64,000 nt of DNA from Bog-756 sp963812525 (GCA_963812525.1 CAWEVL010000009.1:620001-684000), one strand, 5' to 3'; positions 42,644 through 51,532 are shown, counted from the first letter of the stretch. The notes: generated from the sequence alone by a model not told the origin. Numbers and translations are program-made.

Positions 42644-43831
42644 GTGATCGTCGTGCCCACGTTCAGGGAGATGCTGGCCAACGCCAAGTCGTCCATCCGG
42701 GAGGTCCAGCCGGCTGCCGCCGAGGAGGAGATCGCCGCCGGTCCCACGGTGGTCCTGGACGTTCGTGAGCCCGACGAGTACGAGCAGGGCGCCCTGCCCG
42801 GTGCGGTGCACATCCCGCGGGGGACCCTCGAGACCTCGGTCGAGGGGCGCATCCCCGACAAGTCGAGCCACGTCGTCGTGTACTGCGCGGCCGGCACCCG
42901 TTCGGCCTTCGCCGCCCAGACCATGCAGGAGCTGGGCTACACCGACGTGGCCTCGGTCGTCGGCGGGTTCAACCGATGGAAGGACGAGGGCCGGGCCTGG
43001 GTGGCGCCCCAGGCCCTCACCCCCGAGCAGCGCAACCGCTACCAGCGCCACCTGCTCCTCCCCGAGGTGGGGGAGACCGGCCAGCTCAAGCTGCTCGACG
43101 CCAAGGTGCTCATGCTGGGGGCCGGCGGCCTGGGCTCGCCCGCCGCCCTGTACCTGGCCGCCGCCGGTGTCGGCACCATCGGAGTCATCGACATGGACGT
43201 GGTGGACGCCTCCAACCTGCAGCGCCAGATCCTGCACAACACCGACCGGATCGGCGAGCGCAAGGTCGACTCGGCCAAGAAGACGCTGACGCTGATCAAC
43301 CCGGATGTGAACGTGGTGACTTATGACGTCCGCCTCGGGGCCGACAACATCCTCGACATCATCGACGGCTACGACGTGATCGTGGACGGCACGGACAACT
43401 TCCCGACCCGCTACCTGGTCAACGACGCGTCGCTGGTCAAGCGCATCCCGGTGGTGCACGGGTCCATCTTCCGGTTCGAAGGCCAGGCGACCGTGTTCAA
43501 CCCCTACGTGGGCCCCTGCTACCGGTGCATGATCCCCGAGCCCCCTCCGGCCGAGCTGGCCCCGAGCTGCGCCGAGGCCGGGGTGTTGGGCGTCCTGCCC
43601 GGCATCGTGGGCTCCATCCAGGCCGTGGAGGCCATCAAGATCATCCTCGGCGTGGGTGACACCCTCCAGGGTCGACTGTTGGCCTACGACGCCCTGGAGC
43701 AGAGCTTCCGGACCTTCAAGGTGCACCGGGACCCCCACTGCCCGGCCTGCGGTCCCGATGCCGGGGAGCTCGTCATCGCCGAGTACGACGACCTGTGCAT
43801 GCCCCACGTGGCCGGCCGCCGGCGCGCCTGA
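42644..43831 (+). CDS. Rhodanese-ThiF fusion: adenylyltransferase/sulfurtransferase (MoeB/MoeZ-like)
   Basis: 395 residues from GTG 42644 (GAAGG just upstream; GTG 42653 is an alternative). Residues 1 to about 120 are a rhodanese domain with active-site loop VVYCAAGTRSAF. From about 130 the ThiF/MoeB adenylation domain follows: RYQRHLLLPEVGETGQ, GAGGLGSPAALYLAAAGVG, DNFPTRYLVND, and zinc pairs CYRC and CPAC. Such proteins adenylate and thiocarboxylate sulfur-carrier proteins for molybdopterin, cysteine or thiamine synthesis. The order is reversed from mycobacterial MoeZ, where rhodanese is C-terminal. No sulfur-carrier gene is adjacent. Confidence 0.9.
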   Translation: MIVVPTFREMLANAKSSIREVQPAAAEEEIAAGPTVVLDVREPDEYEQGALPGAVHIPRGTLETSVEGRIPDKSSHVVVYCAAGTRSAFAAQTMQELGYTDVASVVGGFNRWKDEGRAWVAPQALTPEQRNRYQRHLLLPEVGETGQLKLLDAKVLMLGAGGLGSPAALYLAAAGVGTIGVIDMDVVDASNLQRQILHNTDRIGERKVDSAKKTLTLINPDVNVVTYDVRLGADNILDIIDGYDVIVDGTDNFPTRYLVNDASLVKRIPVVHGSIFRFEGQATVFNPYVGPCYRCMIPEPPPAELAPSCAEAGVLGVLPGIVGSIQAVEAIKIILGVGDTLQGRLLAYDALEQSFRTFKVHRDPHCPACGPDAGELVIAEYDDLCMPHVAGRRRA

Positions 43832-43934
43832 GGCCGGGTCGGGCCGGCCCGCCGGTCGGGAGGGGTCGGATCGACGGTGGTCACCGGCCCGGTCGCCGGT
43901 CGCCCTCCTTTTTCCGGCTGGGAGCGGGACACCG

Positions 43935-43940
43935 TAATCT
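43935..43940 (+). promoter_or_regulatory. -10 element TAATCT, leaderless-type
   Basis: TAATCT ends 7 nt before ATG 43948; no Shine-Dalgarno sequence is present. Confidence 0.5.
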
Positions 43941-43947
43941 GTGCTCC

Positions 43948-45555
43948 ATGACCACCGACAGCGCGTCAGCCAAGCCTGAGGACCATCGGTATACCGACTC
44001 GGGCATCGAGGTCCGCCCGGTCTACGGGCCGGCCGATCTCGACGGATGGGACCCGGCGAGCCGACTGGGAGCGCCGGGGCAGTACCCCTATACCCGGGGC
44101 ATCCGGACCGACATGTACCGCGGTCGGCTGTGGACCATGCGCCAGTACGCCGGCTTCGGGACGGCCGAATCCACCAACGAGCGGTTCAAGTTCCTGCTGG
44201 GGGCCGGCCAGACCGGCCTGTCCTGCGCCTTCGACCTCCCCACCCAGATGGGCTACGACTCCGACCATCCACGTTCCGAGGGCGAGGTGGGCAAGGTCGG
44301 GGTGGCCATCGACTCGATGGCCGACATGCGCCTGCTCCTGGCCGACCTGCCGCTGGACAAGGTCACCACCTCGATGACCATCAACGCCACCGCGGCGATC
44401 CTCCTCCTCTTCTACCAACTGGTGGCCGAGGAGAACGGCGTCGATCCCAAGCTGCTCGGTGGCACCGTCCAGAACGACATCCTGAAGGAGTACGTGGCCC
44501 GGGGCACCTACATCTACCCGCCGCGCCCGTCCATGCGACTGGTCACCGACACCTTCTCGTACTGCGCCGAACACCTCCCCGCCTGGAACACCATCTCCAT
44601 CTCCGGCTACCACATCCGCGAAGCCGGCTCGACCGCCGTCCAGGAGATCGCCTTCACCATCGCCAACGGGATCGCCTACGTGGACGCCGCTCTGGCCGCA
44701 GGCCTCGACGTCGACGCCTTCGCCCCCCGCCTCAGCTTCTTCTGGAACGCCCACAACAACCTGTTCGAGGAGGTGGCCAAGTACCGGGCGGCCCGCCGCA
44801 TGTGGGCGAAGATCATGACCCAGCGCTTCGGGGCCAAGGACCAGAAGTCCACCCTCCTCCGGTTCCACACCCAGACCGGGGGCTCCACCCTCACCGCCCA
44901 GCAACCCGAGAACAACATCGTGCGGGTCACCCTCCAGGCCCTGGCCGCGGCGCTGGGCGGAACCCAGAGTCTCCACACCAACGGCTTCGACGAGGCCCTC
45001 GGGCTCCCCACCGAGCGGGCGGCCAAAGTGGCCCTCCGCACGCAGCAGATCGTGGGCTACGAGTCGGGCATCGCCGACACCGTCGACCCCCTGGCCGGCT
45101 CGTGGTTCGTGGAGTCGCTCACCGACGAGGTCGAGCAGGGCGCCTGGGAGTACCTCGAGCGCATCGATGCCATGGGCGGCGCGGTGGACGCCATCGAGGC
45201 CCAGTACATGCAACAAGAGATCGAGCAGGCCGCCTACGCCTACGCCAAGGACATCGACTCCAGCCAGAAGATCATCGTCGGGGTCAACAAGTTCGTCGAC
45301 GAGGAACTCGAGCCCACCGAGGTGTTCCCCATCGACCCCGAGCTCCAACGGTCCCAGGTGGCCAGGGTCAAGCGGGTCCGCCAGGAGCGGGCCCAGCCGG
45401 CGGTGGACGCCGCCCTGGCCGATGTGGAGGCGGCGGCCCGGGGGACCCAGAACCTGCTGGTGCCGATGAAGGCCGCCCTGGCCTCCATGGCCACCCTCGG
45501 CGAGGTGTCCGATGTGCTGCGCGGGGTCTTCGGGGAGTTCCACCCGAACGGCTAG
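43948..45555 (+). CDS. Acyl-CoA mutase large subunit (methylmalonyl-CoA mutase type), no B12 domain
   Basis: 535 residues, only the substrate-binding barrel of a B12-dependent acyl-CoA mutase. Motifs: YPYTRGIRTDMYRGRLWTMRQYAGFGTAESTNERFKFLL, GQTGLSCAFDLPTQMGYDSDHP, VTTSMTINATAAILLLFYQ, GTVQNDILKEYVARGTYIYPP and TGGSTLTAQQPENNIVRVTLQALAAALGGTQSLHTNGFDEAL. The cobalamin-binding domain (DxHxxG) is absent, so it must pair with a separate small subunit not in this window, as in archaeal-type methylmalonyl-CoA mutase or isobutyryl-CoA mutase. Residues that discriminate these substrates were not resolved. Adenosylcobalamin would come from the PduO enzyme. Confidence 0.92.
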   Translation: MTTDSASAKPEDHRYTDSGIEVRPVYGPADLDGWDPASRLGAPGQYPYTRGIRTDMYRGRLWTMRQYAGFGTAESTNERFKFLLGAGQTGLSCAFDLPTQMGYDSDHPRSEGEVGKVGVAIDSMADMRLLLADLPLDKVTTSMTINATAAILLLFYQLVAEENGVDPKLLGGTVQNDILKEYVARGTYIYPPRPSMRLVTDTFSYCAEHLPAWNTISISGYHIREAGSTAVQEIAFTIANGIAYVDAALAAGLDVDAFAPRLSFFWNAHNNLFEEVAKYRAARRMWAKIMTQRFGAKDQKSTLLRFHTQTGGSTLTAQQPENNIVRVTLQALAAALGGTQSLHTNGFDEALGLPTERAAKVALRTQQIVGYESGIADTVDPLAGSWFVESLTDEVEQGAWEYLERIDAMGGAVDAIEAQYMQQEIEQAAYAYAKDIDSSQKIIVGVNKFVDEELEPTEVFPIDPELQRSQVARVKRVRQERAQPAVDAALADVEAAARGTQNLLVPMKAALASMATLGEVSDVLRGVFGEFHPNG

Positions 45556-45570
45556 GCCCCCACCGGCCGT

Positions 45571-46737
45571 TCAGCCGGTCAGCAGGCGGTCGCGCTCGTC
45601 CCCGGACAGGGCGGCGTCGATCACCGTCCACGCCATGGACAGGGCGCCGTCGCGCAGTGCCGCATCGGCCGAGGGTGTCACGCATGCCGCCGCGAACTCC
45701 GGCTGGTGGTTGACCGAGCCGCCGGCGTCGATGCCGACCAGGGGGTGGATGGTGGGCAGGACCAGCGACACGTTGCCCATGTCGGTGGAGAGGGTGGGTC
45801 GGGGGGCCTGCCCGTCGTCGGGCGGGAAGGTCCGGCCGAGCGCCTCGGCGTTGACCCGATAGAGCCCGAGCAGGGCCGGGTCGCTCTCCAGGTGCGAGTA
45901 GACCGGCGCCAGCTCGCGCCGCTCGACGGTCGTGCCGGTGGCCAGGGCGCCGGCTTCGAAGCACGCCATGACCCGGGGCTCGAGGACCTCGAGCCCCTCC
46001 CGCGACGTCGACCGGCACATGAACCGGCCGCGGACCGACTCGGGGATGATGTTGGCGGCCAGTCCGCCGTCGGTCACGATCCCGTGGACCTGGTCCCCGG
46101 GGCGGAACTGTTGGCGCAGGAGGCCCAGCGCCACCTGAGTGAGGGCCATGGCGTCACCGGCGTTGGCTCCCTCCCACGGCGCGGCCGAGGCGTGGGCGCT
46201 CTTGCCATAGAACGTCACGTCGAAGTGGGAGACGGCCAGGCACGTGCCCTGGAGGTGGTCGGTCGGCCACGGGTGGATCATCATCGCCGCATGGACGTCC
46301 TCGAACACCCCGGCCTCCAACATGGTGATCTTGCCCCCGCCGCCCTCCTCGGCCGGCGTGCCCAGCACCCGTACGGTGATGCCCAGATCGTCGGCCACCC
46401 CGGCGAGTCCCAGCCCGGCCCCGGCGGCGGCGGCGGCGATGATGTTGTGGCCGCAGGCGTGGCCCACGCCGGGGAGTGCGTCGTACTCGGCACAGAGGGC
46501 AACGACCAGGGGTCCGCTCCCCACCTCGGCGCTGAACGCCGTCGGCAAGCCGGCGGTGCCGGTGGTCACCGTGAACCCGCCGTCGGCCAGCCGCCCGGCC
46601 GTCCAGGCGGCCGCCCGGTCCTCCTCGAAGGCCGTCTCGGGGTGCTCGTGGATCGAGTGGCTCAACCGCACCAGGTCGTCCAGGCGGCCATCGATCGCCG
46701 TGAGGGCCGCCTCCTTGACGGCGGTCGGTTGCACCAT
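45571..46737 (-). CDS. M20 family metallopeptidase / amidohydrolase
   Basis: 388 residues from ATG 46737 (GAGGGG 6 nt upstream). Motifs of the M20D aminoacylase/AbgA-like group are LSHSIHEHPETAFEE, LCAEYDALPGVGHACGHNIIAAAAAGAGLGL, GTPAEEGGGGKITMLEAGVF and the dimerisation domain FYGKSAHASAAPWEGANAGDAM. The metal-binding His/Cys of GHACGHN and the Glu pair are intact. It probably hydrolyses an N-acyl amino acid, aminobenzoyl-glutamate-like amide or dipeptide. It is 13 bp downstream of the BCCP gene on the same strand, so probably in its transcript. Confidence 0.9.
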   Translation of the reverse strand: MVQPTAVKEAALTAIDGRLDDLVRLSHSIHEHPETAFEEDRAAAWTAGRLADGGFTVTTGTAGLPTAFSAEVGSGPLVVALCAEYDALPGVGHACGHNIIAAAAAGAGLGLAGVADDLGITVRVLGTPAEEGGGGKITMLEAGVFEDVHAAMMIHPWPTDHLQGTCLAVSHFDVTFYGKSAHASAAPWEGANAGDAMALTQVALGLLRQQFRPGDQVHGIVTDGGLAANIIPESVRGRFMCRSTSREGLEVLEPRVMACFEAGALATGTTVERRELAPVYSHLESDPALLGLYRVNAEALGRTFPPDDGQAPRPTLSTDMGNVSLVLPTIHPLVGIDAGGSVNHQPEFAAACVTPSADAALRDGALSMAWTVIDAALSGDERDRLLTG

Positions 46738-46750
46738 GGTCGACCCCTCG

Positions 46751-46954
46751 CTACTCGATGACGGCGATGACGTCGCCGGGTCCGACCGACTCACCCGCCT
46801 GGACCCGCACTTCCTTGACCGTCCCGGCCTTCTCGGCGTTGACGTTGTTCTCCATCTTCATGGCCTCGAGCACGCAGACGGTCTGTCCGACCTCGACGGC
46901 GTCGCCTTCGGCCACCAGCATCTTGACGATGGTGCCCTGCATGGGCACGGTCAC
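46751..46954 (-). CDS. Biotin carboxyl carrier domain, split from biotin carboxylase by frame change
   Basis: 67 residues with the biotinylation motif EAMKMENN; the biotin is attached to the Lys. The GTG at 46954 overlaps the TGA of the biotin carboxylase frame (GTGA). Upstream in this frame the sequence reads naturally as RPKAAASGAGSGT, the usual linker of AccA3-like fused proteins. The carboxylase frame meanwhile turns into an Arg-rich string, so a single lost base in the G-rich linker probably separates what was one polypeptide. A truly split, coupled carrier is the alternative. Confidence 0.8.
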   Translation of the reverse strand: MTVPMQGTIVKMLVAEGDAVEVGQTVCVLEAMKMENNVNAEKAGTVKEVRVQAGESVGPGDVIAVIE

Positions 46955-48537
46955 CGTTCCCGAACCGGCACCCGATGCCGCCGCCTTCGGGCGCTTCGGG
47001 CCCGGCCCCCGCGAGCCGCGCCGGCCCCGCCACCGGCGGTGACGACGACGTCGCCGAGATCAGGTACCCACAGTGAGACCTGGTAGCGGCGCCCATCGAC
47101 CTCGGCCGTGACGTCGCGCCGGACCCTGGGAACCGACTCGTCGTCGGGGCCGGCCACGTCGGGAGGGGTGTCGGGCATCCCGGACACCACACCGGTCAGG
47201 TCCAAGGTCTGCTCCACCCAGTTGGTCGAGTGCTCGCCGGCGATGAAGTCGGGGTGGGAGAGGATGGCCACGTCGGCGGGCAGGGTGGTGGCGACGCCCT
47301 CGATGACCGTCTCGCCGATGGCCCGGAGCAGGCGGCGCCGGGCCGCCTCGCGGTCGTGGCCCCACACCACCAGCTTGGCCACCAGGTTGTCGTAGAACTG
47401 GCTCACCGTGTCGCCCGACGCGTACCCGGCGTCGAGCCGGACGCCGGGGCCACCCGGTTCGAGGAAGCGGGAGATGGTGCCGGGCGAGGGCGTGAACGCA
47501 CCGCCGGCCGGATTCTCGGCGTTGATGCGGACCTCGATGGCGTGGCCGTGGCGCGCCACCTCGTCCTGGGTGAAGCCGAGGGGCTCGCCGGCCGCCACCT
47601 TGAGCTGCCACTCCACCAGGTCGAGGCCGGTGACCAACTCGGTGACCGGGTGCTCCACCTGCAGCCTGGTGTTCATCTCGAGGAAGAAGAACTCACCGTC
47701 CTGGTAGAGGAACTCGACGGTGCCGGCGTTGACGTACCCGCAGGCCTGGGCCACCTTGACCGACGCCTCGCCCATGGCCCGGCGCACATCGTCGGGGAAG
47801 TTGGGTGCGGGACTCTCCTCCACCAGCTTCTGGTGCCGGCGTTGGGCCGAGCAGTCGCGTTCGCCCAGCCACAGGGTGTTCCCGTGGGTGTCGGCGATGA
47901 CTTGCATCTCCACATGCCGCGGCCAGGCCAGGTAGCGCTCGACGTAGCACTCGTCCCGTCCGAAGTAGGCCAGGGACTCCCGCATGGCCGACTCCAGGGC
48001 CTCGGCGGCCGCGTCGGGTCCGTCGACCACCTTCATCCCCCGACCGCCGCCGCCGTAGGCCGCCTTGATGGCCACGGGCCAGCCGAACTCGTCGCCGAAC
48101 GCGGTGACCTCGTCCGCCGAGGTGAGCACCTCCGAGCGCCCGGGCACCCCGGACACACCGGCCCGCTCGGCGGCGTGTCGGGAGCTGATCTTGTCGCCCA
48201 TCACCTCGATCGCCTCGGGCGGCGGGCCGATGAAGGTGACGCCGAGCCCGGTGATGGCCCGGGCGAAGTCGGTGTTCTCGGAGAAGAACCCGTAGCCCGG
48301 ATGGACGGCGTCCGCCCCGCTCCGCCCGATGACGTCCAGGATGGCCTCGGTGTTGAGGTAGCTCTCGGCGGCCGTCTGGCCACCGAGGGCGTAGGCCTCG
48401 TCGGCCAGTCGGACATGGAGCGCGTCACGGTCGAGCTCGGAGTAGACGGCCACCGTGGCCACCCCCATCTCGCGGCAGGTCCGGATGACCCGGACCGCGA
48501 TCTCCCCCCGGTTGGCGATGAGAACCTTCTTCAGCAC
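46951..48537 (-). CDS. Biotin carboxylase subunit of acyl-CoA carboxylase (AccA3-like)
   Basis: 528 residues. The ATP-grasp carboxylase adds CO2 to the biotin carrier. The N-terminal domain is VLIANRGEIAVRVIRTCREMG; YGFFSENTDFA, AAYGGGGRGMKVV, RDCSAQRRHQKLVEESPAPN, FFLEMNTRLQVEHPVTE and the catalytic region EVRINAENP are all present. A post-carboxylase segment (to about 500) follows. The last 20 residues (GGRARSARRRRHRVPVRER) look out of frame; see the BCCP entry. With an AccD-type subunit elsewhere it would supply malonyl- or methylmalonyl-CoA. It diverges from birA across 89 bp. Confidence 0.92.
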   Translation of the reverse strand: MLKKVLIANRGEIAVRVIRTCREMGVATVAVYSELDRDALHVRLADEAYALGGQTAAESYLNTEAILDVIGRSGADAVHPGYGFFSENTDFARAITGLGVTFIGPPPEAIEVMGDKISSRHAAERAGVSGVPGRSEVLTSADEVTAFGDEFGWPVAIKAAYGGGGRGMKVVDGPDAAAEALESAMRESLAYFGRDECYVERYLAWPRHVEMQVIADTHGNTLWLGERDCSAQRRHQKLVEESPAPNFPDDVRRAMGEASVKVAQACGYVNAGTVEFLYQDGEFFFLEMNTRLQVEHPVTELVTGLDLVEWQLKVAAGEPLGFTQDEVARHGHAIEVRINAENPAGGAFTPSPGTISRFLEPGGPGVRLDAGYASGDTVSQFYDNLVAKLVVWGHDREAARRRLLRAIGETVIEGVATTLPADVAILSHPDFIAGEHSTNWVEQTLDLTGVVSGMPDTPPDVAGPDDESVPRVRRDVTAEVDGRRYQVSLWVPDLGDVVVTAGGGAGAARGGRARSARRRRHRVPVRER

Positions 48538-48613
48538 GCTGCGCCTTTCGAATTGGATGGGCCGGGGACGGTGCGACCACCGCCCAGGGGCGTCCTAACA
48601 CTGTCACGGCCCG

Positions 48614-48619
48614 TAGGGT
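48614..48619 (+). promoter_or_regulatory. -10 element TAGGGT, leaderless-type
   Basis: TAGGGT ends 7 nt before ATG 48627, favouring that ATG over the GTG at 48618 as the birA start. Confidence 0.5.
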
Positions 48620-48626
48620 GTGTGCC

Positions 48627-49415
48627 ATGCCGGGCCCGCGGTTCACCGACATCCGGCGCTTCGACACCATCGATTCGACCAATCGGTACCTGCTCGGGGA
48701 GGCGCGGGCCGGGGCTCCCGAGGGGGTGGTGGCCGTGGCCGAGCACCAGACCGCCGGCCGGGGGCGGCTCGGTCGCCGCTGGGAGGGGCCGGCCGGCACC
48801 AACCTGCTGGTGTCGATCCTGCTCCGTCCGGACCTGCCGGCCCGGCAACGCCACCTGGCCAGTGCCGTGGTGGCCCTGGCTGCGGTCGAGGCGGCCGAGT
48901 CGGTCGCCCACCTCCGGCTGGGCATCAAATGGCCCAACGACCTGTTGGGGGTTGACGGACGGAAGGTGGCCGGGGTGCTGGCCGAGGGTGACCTGGCCGC
49001 GGGTCCGGCGTCCGGCCGCCGCGGGGCGCCGGCCATCGTGGTCGGGATCGGCATCAACGTGAACTGGCCGGCCAGCGACGCCGACCTGCCCGACGACCTG
49101 GTGGGGACGGCCTCCTCCCTGAGCCAGCTGGCCGGGCATCCGGTGGACCGGTCCGAGGTCCTCGACGCCCTGCTCGAGGCCCTCGGACCCCGTCTGGCCG
49201 CCCTCGGGACGGTGCCCGGCCGCGCCGGCCAGGCCGACGATCTCCGGGACCGCTGCACCACGATCGGCACGCGGGTCCGAATCGAGCTGGCCGACTCGGA
49301 ATTCCGGGGCACCGCGGTCGACGTGACCCCCGAGGGCCACCTGGTCGTGGAGGTGGATGGGACCCTGCGGACGGTGGTGGCGGGAGACGTCATCCATGTC
49401 CGGCCGCCGACCTGA
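48627..49415 (+). CDS. birA: Biotin-[acetyl-CoA carboxylase] ligase
   Basis: 262 residues, monofunctional class I enzyme without the HTH repressor domain. It activates biotin as biotinyl-AMP and attaches it to the carrier Lys. Motifs: DSTNRYLLGEARAG, the biotinyl-AMP loop GRGRLGRRWEGPAGTNLL, KWPNDLLGVDGRKVAGVL with the catalytic Lys, VVGIGINVNW, and a C-terminal SH3-like domain ending GTLRTVVAGDVIHV. It is divergent from the biotin carboxylase gene, so the enzyme and its modification target are encoded side by side. Confidence 0.94.
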   Translation: MPGPRFTDIRRFDTIDSTNRYLLGEARAGAPEGVVAVAEHQTAGRGRLGRRWEGPAGTNLLVSILLRPDLPARQRHLASAVVALAAVEAAESVAHLRLGIKWPNDLLGVDGRKVAGVLAEGDLAAGPASGRRGAPAIVVGIGINVNWPASDADLPDDLVGTASSLSQLAGHPVDRSEVLDALLEALGPRLAALGTVPGRAGQADDLRDRCTTIGTRVRIELADSEFRGTAVDVTPEGHLVVEVDGTLRTVVAGDVIHVRPPT

Positions 49416-49523
49416 CCACCCGCCCCGCCGGGTCCGGGCCCGACCGGCGGCCGCCCGGTCCTGCCGCCTCCCCCCGCCCCCGGCCGCCGGGCACCGACCG
49501 CCCGTGAGTAACATTCCCCCATC

Positions 49524-50555
49524 ATGCGACTACTCGTGACCGGCGGAGCCGGCTTCATCGGCTCCAATTTCGTGCGCTACTGGGTCCAGCAGCACCCGGG
49601 CGACCAGGTGGTGGCCTTCGACGTGCTGACCTACGCCGGGAATCGCCCCAACCTGGACGATGTCGAGGACCGCATCGCCTTCGTCCAGGGGGACATCGGT
49701 GATCTCGAGGTGGTGGCCAAGACCCTGGCCGACCACGAAATCGACGTGATCGTCAACTTCGCTGCCGAGTCGCACAACAGTCTGGCCATCCTGGACCCGG
49801 CCCGGTTCTTCCGGACCAACGTGCTGGGTACCCAGACCCTGGCCGAGGCGGCGCGACGCCACGGGGTGACCCGGTTCCACCACATCTCGACCTGCGAGGT
49901 CTACGGGGACCTGCCGCTCGACTCCGACGAGGTCTTCACCGAGGAGACCCCCTACCGGCCCCGCACGCCGTACAACGCCTCCAAGGCCGGCGCCGACCAC
50001 GCCGTGCGGGCCTACGTGGAGACGTTCGCCCTCCCGGCCACCATCACCAACTGCTGCAACAACTACGGGCCCTACCAGTTCCCCGAGAAGGTGATCCCCC
50101 TGTTCACCGCCAAGGCCCTCGACGACCAGCCCCTGCCGCTGTACGCATCGACCCAGAACCGCCGGGAGTGGCTCCACGTGGACGACCACTGCCGGGCCGT
50201 CGAACTGGTCCTCCAGCACGGCACGGTGGGCGAGACCTACAACGTCGGCAGTGGGGTCGAGGCCAGCATCGAGGAGATCGCCGACGCCATCCTCGACGCC
50301 ACCGGCAAGCCGCCGAGCCTGAAGGAGATCGTCCCCGACCGGCCCAGCCACGATCGCCGGTACCTGCTCGACTCGTCGAAGATCCGACGGGAGCTGGGCT
50401 GGGAGCCCACCGTGCCCTTCGACCAGGGCCTGGCCGACACGGTGGCCTGGTACGCCGCCCACCGGAGCTGGTGGGAGCCGCTCCGGGACCGGGCACCAGT
50501 GGTCGAGGGTTCGTGGTCGGCTGACCCAACCCCGGGATCGCCCTCGAGTTCGTGA
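49524..50555 (+). CDS. rfbB: dTDP-glucose 4,6-dehydratase
   Basis: 343 residues. Second step of dTDP-L-rhamnose synthesis. NAD motif TGGAGFIGSNF; FAAESHNSLAILDPARFFRTNVLGTQ (usually ESHVDRSI; this protein reads ESHNSLA); STCEVYGDLP; active-site Tyr and Lys in YNASKAGADH; NNYGPYQFPEKVIPLFT; and NRREWLHVDDHC. The TCEVYG variant in place of TDEVYG is typical of some actinobacterial RmlB-like dehydratases and could alter specificity. A TAACAT hexamer lies 9 nt upstream of ATG 49524. The stop overlaps the rfbD start (GTGA). Confidence 0.88.
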   Translation: MRLLVTGGAGFIGSNFVRYWVQQHPGDQVVAFDVLTYAGNRPNLDDVEDRIAFVQGDIGDLEVVAKTLADHEIDVIVNFAAESHNSLAILDPARFFRTNVLGTQTLAEAARRHGVTRFHHISTCEVYGDLPLDSDEVFTEETPYRPRTPYNASKAGADHAVRAYVETFALPATITNCCNNYGPYQFPEKVIPLFTAKALDDQPLPLYASTQNRREWLHVDDHCRAVELVLQHGTVGETYNVGSGVEASIEEIADAILDATGKPPSLKEIVPDRPSHDRRYLLDSSKIRRELGWEPTVPFDQGLADTVAWYAAHRSWWEPLRDRAPVVEGSWSADPTPGSPSSS

Positions 50556-51532
50556 ACCGCCCGCTACGGGTCCTGCTCACCGGCGGGAACGGCCAGCTGG
50601 GGCGGGACCTCAGCGACGTGCTGGCCGGTGGGGTGCCCGACGGCGGCTCGCCGGCCGGAAGAGAGGGGTCGGAGGGCGGACCCGGGATCCTCCCGCCGGT
50701 CGACGGGTCCACCTTCGAGGTGCGCTCGACCGACATCGACACCCTGGACGTGGCCGACCGCACCGCGGTGCGGGCCGCCGTCGACGCCTTCCGGCCGGAC
50801 ATCGTGCTGCACGGCGGGGCCTACACGGCGGTGGACGCCTGCGAGTCCGACCCGGACACCGCCTTCGCCGTCAACGCCCTCGGCACCCGGCACATGGCCG
50901 AGGCGGCGAACGCCGTCGGGGCCCACCTCGTCTACGTGTCGACCGACTACGTCTTCGACGGCACCCTCGACCGCCCCTACGTCGAGTGGGACCCAACCGG
51001 GCCGCGTTCGGTCTACGGCCGCAGCAAGCTGGGCGGTGAGCTGGAGGTCCGCGCCGTGTCCGGTCCTTCGGCCACCATCGTCCGCACGGCCTGGGTGAAT
51101 GGCGCCCACGGGGCCAACATGGTCAAGACCGTGCTCCGCCTGGCCCGGTCGGCCCCCGGGGACACGCTCCGCTTCGTCGACGACCAGCACGGCTGCCCGA
51201 CGTTCACCGCCGACCTGGCCCGGGCGCTGGTCCGCCTGGCCCTCGACCGCCGGCCCGGGACGTTCCACGTGACCAATCAGGGGGAGACCACCTGGTTCGG
51301 GTTCGCCCGGGCCACACTGTCCGCCGCCGGCCTCGACCCACAGCGGGTGGAACCCATCGCCACCGCCGACCTCGACCCGCCCCGACCGGCGCCCCGGCCC
51401 GCCAACTCGAGGCTCGACAACGCCGCCCTGCGCCTGTCCGGGCTGCCCCTGCTGCCGGAGTGGACCGACGCCCTCGGACGACTGGTCGCCGCGCTGCCGG
51501 CCGACGACGCCGGTCGGGGGCCCGGACGGTGA
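50552..51532 (+). CDS. rfbD: dTDP-4-dehydrorhamnose reductase
   Basis: 326 residues from GTG 50552, overlapping the rfbB stop. Last step of dTDP-L-rhamnose synthesis, using NAD(P)H. Motifs: LLTGGNGQLGRDL, DIDTLDVADRTAVRAAVDAFRPDIVLHGGAYTAVDACESDPDTAF, STDYVFDG, the active-site YGRSKLGGE and RTAWVNGAHGANMVKTVL. An insertion of about 25 Gly/Pro-rich residues follows the first helix. The epimerase RfbC and thymidylyltransferase RfbA are not in this window. Confidence 0.9.
   Translation: MNRPLRVLLTGGNGQLGRDLSDVLAGGVPDGGSPAGREGSEGGPGILPPVDGSTFEVRSTDIDTLDVADRTAVRAAVDAFRPDIVLHGGAYTAVDACESDPDTAFAVNALGTRHMAEAANAVGAHLVYVSTDYVFDGTLDRPYVEWDPTGPRSVYGRSKLGGELEVRAVSGPSATIVRTAWVNGAHGANMVKTVLRLARSAPGDTLRFVDDQHGCPTFTADLARALVRLALDRRPGTFHVTNQGETTWFGFARATLSAAGLDPQRVEPIATADLDPPRPAPRPANSRLDNAALRLSGLPLLPEWTDALGRLVAALPADDAGRGPGR

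Noticed and set aside
41063..43807. 914-codon minus-strand ORF
   Set aside because: Antisense shadow of the phosphoesterase and rhodanese-ThiF genes; composition is Gly/His/Arg-rich without any domain.
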